Source: Anaeromassilibacillus senegalensis | GTDB lineage: Bacteria; Bacillota; Clostridia; Oscillospirales; Acutalibacteraceae | Direction of reading: 5' to 3' | Length of the DNA stretch: 64,000 nucleotides | Assembly: GCF_021531715.1 (NCBI RefSeq) | Contig: NZ_JAFBIT010000002.1 | Coordinates: forward strand, 124,001-188,000 | Part shown: in pieces, positions 62,773-64,000 of the stretch | How the letters are laid out: each line of letters begins with the position of its first letter | How positions within the stretch are numbered: position 1 is the stretch's first letter | Translations under genes and position numbers: made by a program | The notes under the pieces: generated by a model | What the model saw: the letters and a program-made list of their open reading frames with translations, nothing else | The model's database searches: none | Told to the model about the DNA's origin: nothing

Positions 62773-64000
62773 CTATTGAACGCGCGCGCGGGAGAGCTCG
62801 GTGCCGTCCTCGGCGATCTGGCGGACGGAAACGCGGGCGTCGGGCGGGAGTTGATCGACGGTGCAGGCGACCTCGCTTTCGGAGAGAAACCGCGTCTCCT
62901 GCGGATCGTCGCCGATATAGATCACGCTGTACGGCGTGAAGTTTTGGCCGTGCGCCGTGAGGGTATCGCCGCGGATCGTGGCGCTTTCGAGCACGATGTC
63001 CTTTGTGCCGAAGCGCATGGCCGTTTCCTCAAACGGGTTCTCGCCCTGATACACGATGCGGTCGCCGTAGAGCATGTCGTACTGGAGCGTCAGTAGCTCC
63101 GTCTCGTACGCACCGCGCCAGCCGCTGATCTGGTGGAACTTCGTCAGCGTGCCGTTGTTGATGCCGGTTAGCTCGAACACGCGGGAGGCGAGCTGGTAGG
63201 CCTTGACGTCGCACGGATCGCCGGTCAGGCCGAAATTGCTCCAGACCGCATACTCGGTCGTGTAGAGCGTGCCCGCGTCGAGCTCGTCCTCGTCGATCTC
63301 AAAGCCGGGCAGGTGGTCGCCGTAGACCACGAGGACGGTCGGCTCCCCGAGCTTTGCGAGCTGCTGCGTCAGCGCGCGCAGGAAATCGTCCACCTCGTGA
63401 AGCTGCGTCGCGTAGTATTCGAGCTGTGCGCGGCGCGCTTCGTCCTCCACGCCGGAGAGCACGCGGATCGCGGGGTTCTCGCAGACGTCCGGGTACGCGC
63501 CGTGCGGCTGGACGGAGATCGTATAGACGAGGTCGGGCGTATCGGTGCCCGCGAGCACATCCAGAATTTCATCGACGAGAACCTCGTCCTTCGCCCAGCC
63601 GATCTCGTTGTATTCGACGCCGTTCATGTACTCGATCGTCGTGAACGAATCGAAGCCGAGCTTCGGGAAGACCCTGTCGCGGTCGTAGAACGTCGCGGTG
63701 TTGTTGTGCACGACGTGCGTGCCGTAGCCGAGCTCCTTCAAATTATAGGCGATCGATTCGCAGGTGCTGTCCTGCAGAATCGTCTTGTACGGGTATTCGC
63801 CGGTACCGAAATCGTGCACGTTCATCTGCGTGATGACCTCAAACTCCGTGTTCGCGGTGCCCGCGCCGACCGAGGGCGCCGTAAAGAAGCCGCTCGGGCC
63901 AACCGCCTTGAGCTGCCGGAAGTACGGCACCGGGTCCTCGGAGAACTTGACGCCCTCGAGGTAGTTCACGTCGAAGAACGATTCGAGCTGGAGAAAGATG
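62773..64000 (-). CDS. LTA synthase-like sulfatase/phosphatase family protein, C-terminal part
   Basis: The last about 409 codons of a gene that starts outside the window. The first visible residues FLQLESFFDV resemble the region that holds the metal Glu in LtaS-type enzymes; GFFTAPSVGAGTANTEFEV contains a Thr-bearing segment, and VVYGDHLPGFE the Asp-His metal ligands. A C-terminal beta-rich domain (from about 330) is extra. It probably transfers glycerol phosphate or similar groups on the cell surface; membrane helices would lie in the missing part. Confidence 0.82.
   Translation of the reverse strand, partial: IFLQLESFFDVNYLEGVKFSEDPVPYFRQLKAVGPSGFFTAPSVGAGTANTEFEVITQMNVHDFGTGEYPYKTILQDSTCESIAYNLKELGYGTHVVHNNTATFYDRDRVFPKLGFDSFTTIEYMNGVEYNEIGWAKDEVLVDEILDVLAGTDTPDLVYTISVQPHGAYPDVCENPAIRVLSGVEDEARRAQLEYYATQLHEVDDFLRALTQQLAKLGEPTVLVVYGDHLPGFEIDEDELDAGTLYTTEYAVWSNFGLTGDPCDVKAYQLASRVFELTGINNGTLTKFHQISGWRGAYETELLTLQYDMLYGDRIVYQGENPFEETAMRFGTKDIVLESATIRGDTLTAHGQNFTPYSVIYIGDDPQETRFLSESEVACTVDQLPPDARVSVRQIAEDGTELSRARVQ

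Overview
The window looks like a chromosomal segment of a GC-rich (third codon positions strongly G/C), spore-forming, gut-type anaerobe of the class Clostridia, most likely an Oscillospirales/Christensenellales-like lineage. The evidence is a V-type ATP synthase operon in the Enterococcus/Clostridium gene order, LexA with a Gram-positive operator, BofA and a SpoIIQ-like gene with a sigma-F/sigma-G-type promoter, LplB/LplC-type sugar ABC permeases, a QueT transporter with a preQ1 leader, and many carbohydrate-active enzymes. I see no rRNA, tRNA, CRISPR array, insertion sequence or prophage. Assignments rest on reading motifs and gene order; no database search was run.

Layout. 1-187: end of a flavodoxin-like gene. 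428-9251: a nine-gene V-ATPase operon (H/G, I, K, E, C, F, A, B, D) behind one promoter and one terminator; the K subunit has the residue set of Na+-binding rotors. 9360-10232: spoIIQ-like gene. 10486-11308: lexA with an operator inside its promoter. 11310-15711: minus-strand run of MTA/SAH nucleosidase, GH27 alpha-galactosidase, a small zinc-ribbon-like protein, cyclase-family hydrolase, YhfC intramembrane protease and GNAT protein. 15818-19861: YcxB-like membrane protein, SDR+GNAT pair, YhhN protein, small membrane protein.

20081-22406: an MFS efflux-type transporter and a nucleoside phosphorylase, cotranscribed, preceded by a 12-codon leader peptide and mutually exclusive RNA stems that include the transporter's ribosome binding site. 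I read this as a translational attenuator; it is the most novel-looking element here.

22551-41869, minus strand: asnA, GH5 glycosidase with a cre-like operator in its promoter, a proline-rich-repeat membrane protein, nagA, bofA, RNase R, murD, a ferredoxin-containing aldo/keto reductase, an ABC exporter, a MurJ/SpoVB-type flippase, a sugar cassette (aldolase, PfkB kinase, fucose-isomerase-like), and a TrkH/KtrB potassium channel. 41916-42593: queT with a preQ1-I riboswitch candidate. 42673-54448: a glycan-use operon (two permeases, solute-binding lipoprotein, GH2 beta-mannosidase-like, GH3, a decayed ADP-ribosylglycohydrolase, manA) with a structured, palindrome-rich leader.

55060-64000: serine hydrolase, sugar-phosphate isomerase/epimerase, BFD-like 2Fe-2S protein, enolase, EnvC-like M23 protein, the folate operon folE-folP-folB-folK with an operator-like palindrome over its promoter, and a partial LTA-synthase-like sulfatase running off the window.

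Many intergenic regions carry near-consensus sigma-A promoters with 17-bp spacers and clear intrinsic terminators, so transcription units can be drawn with fair confidence.
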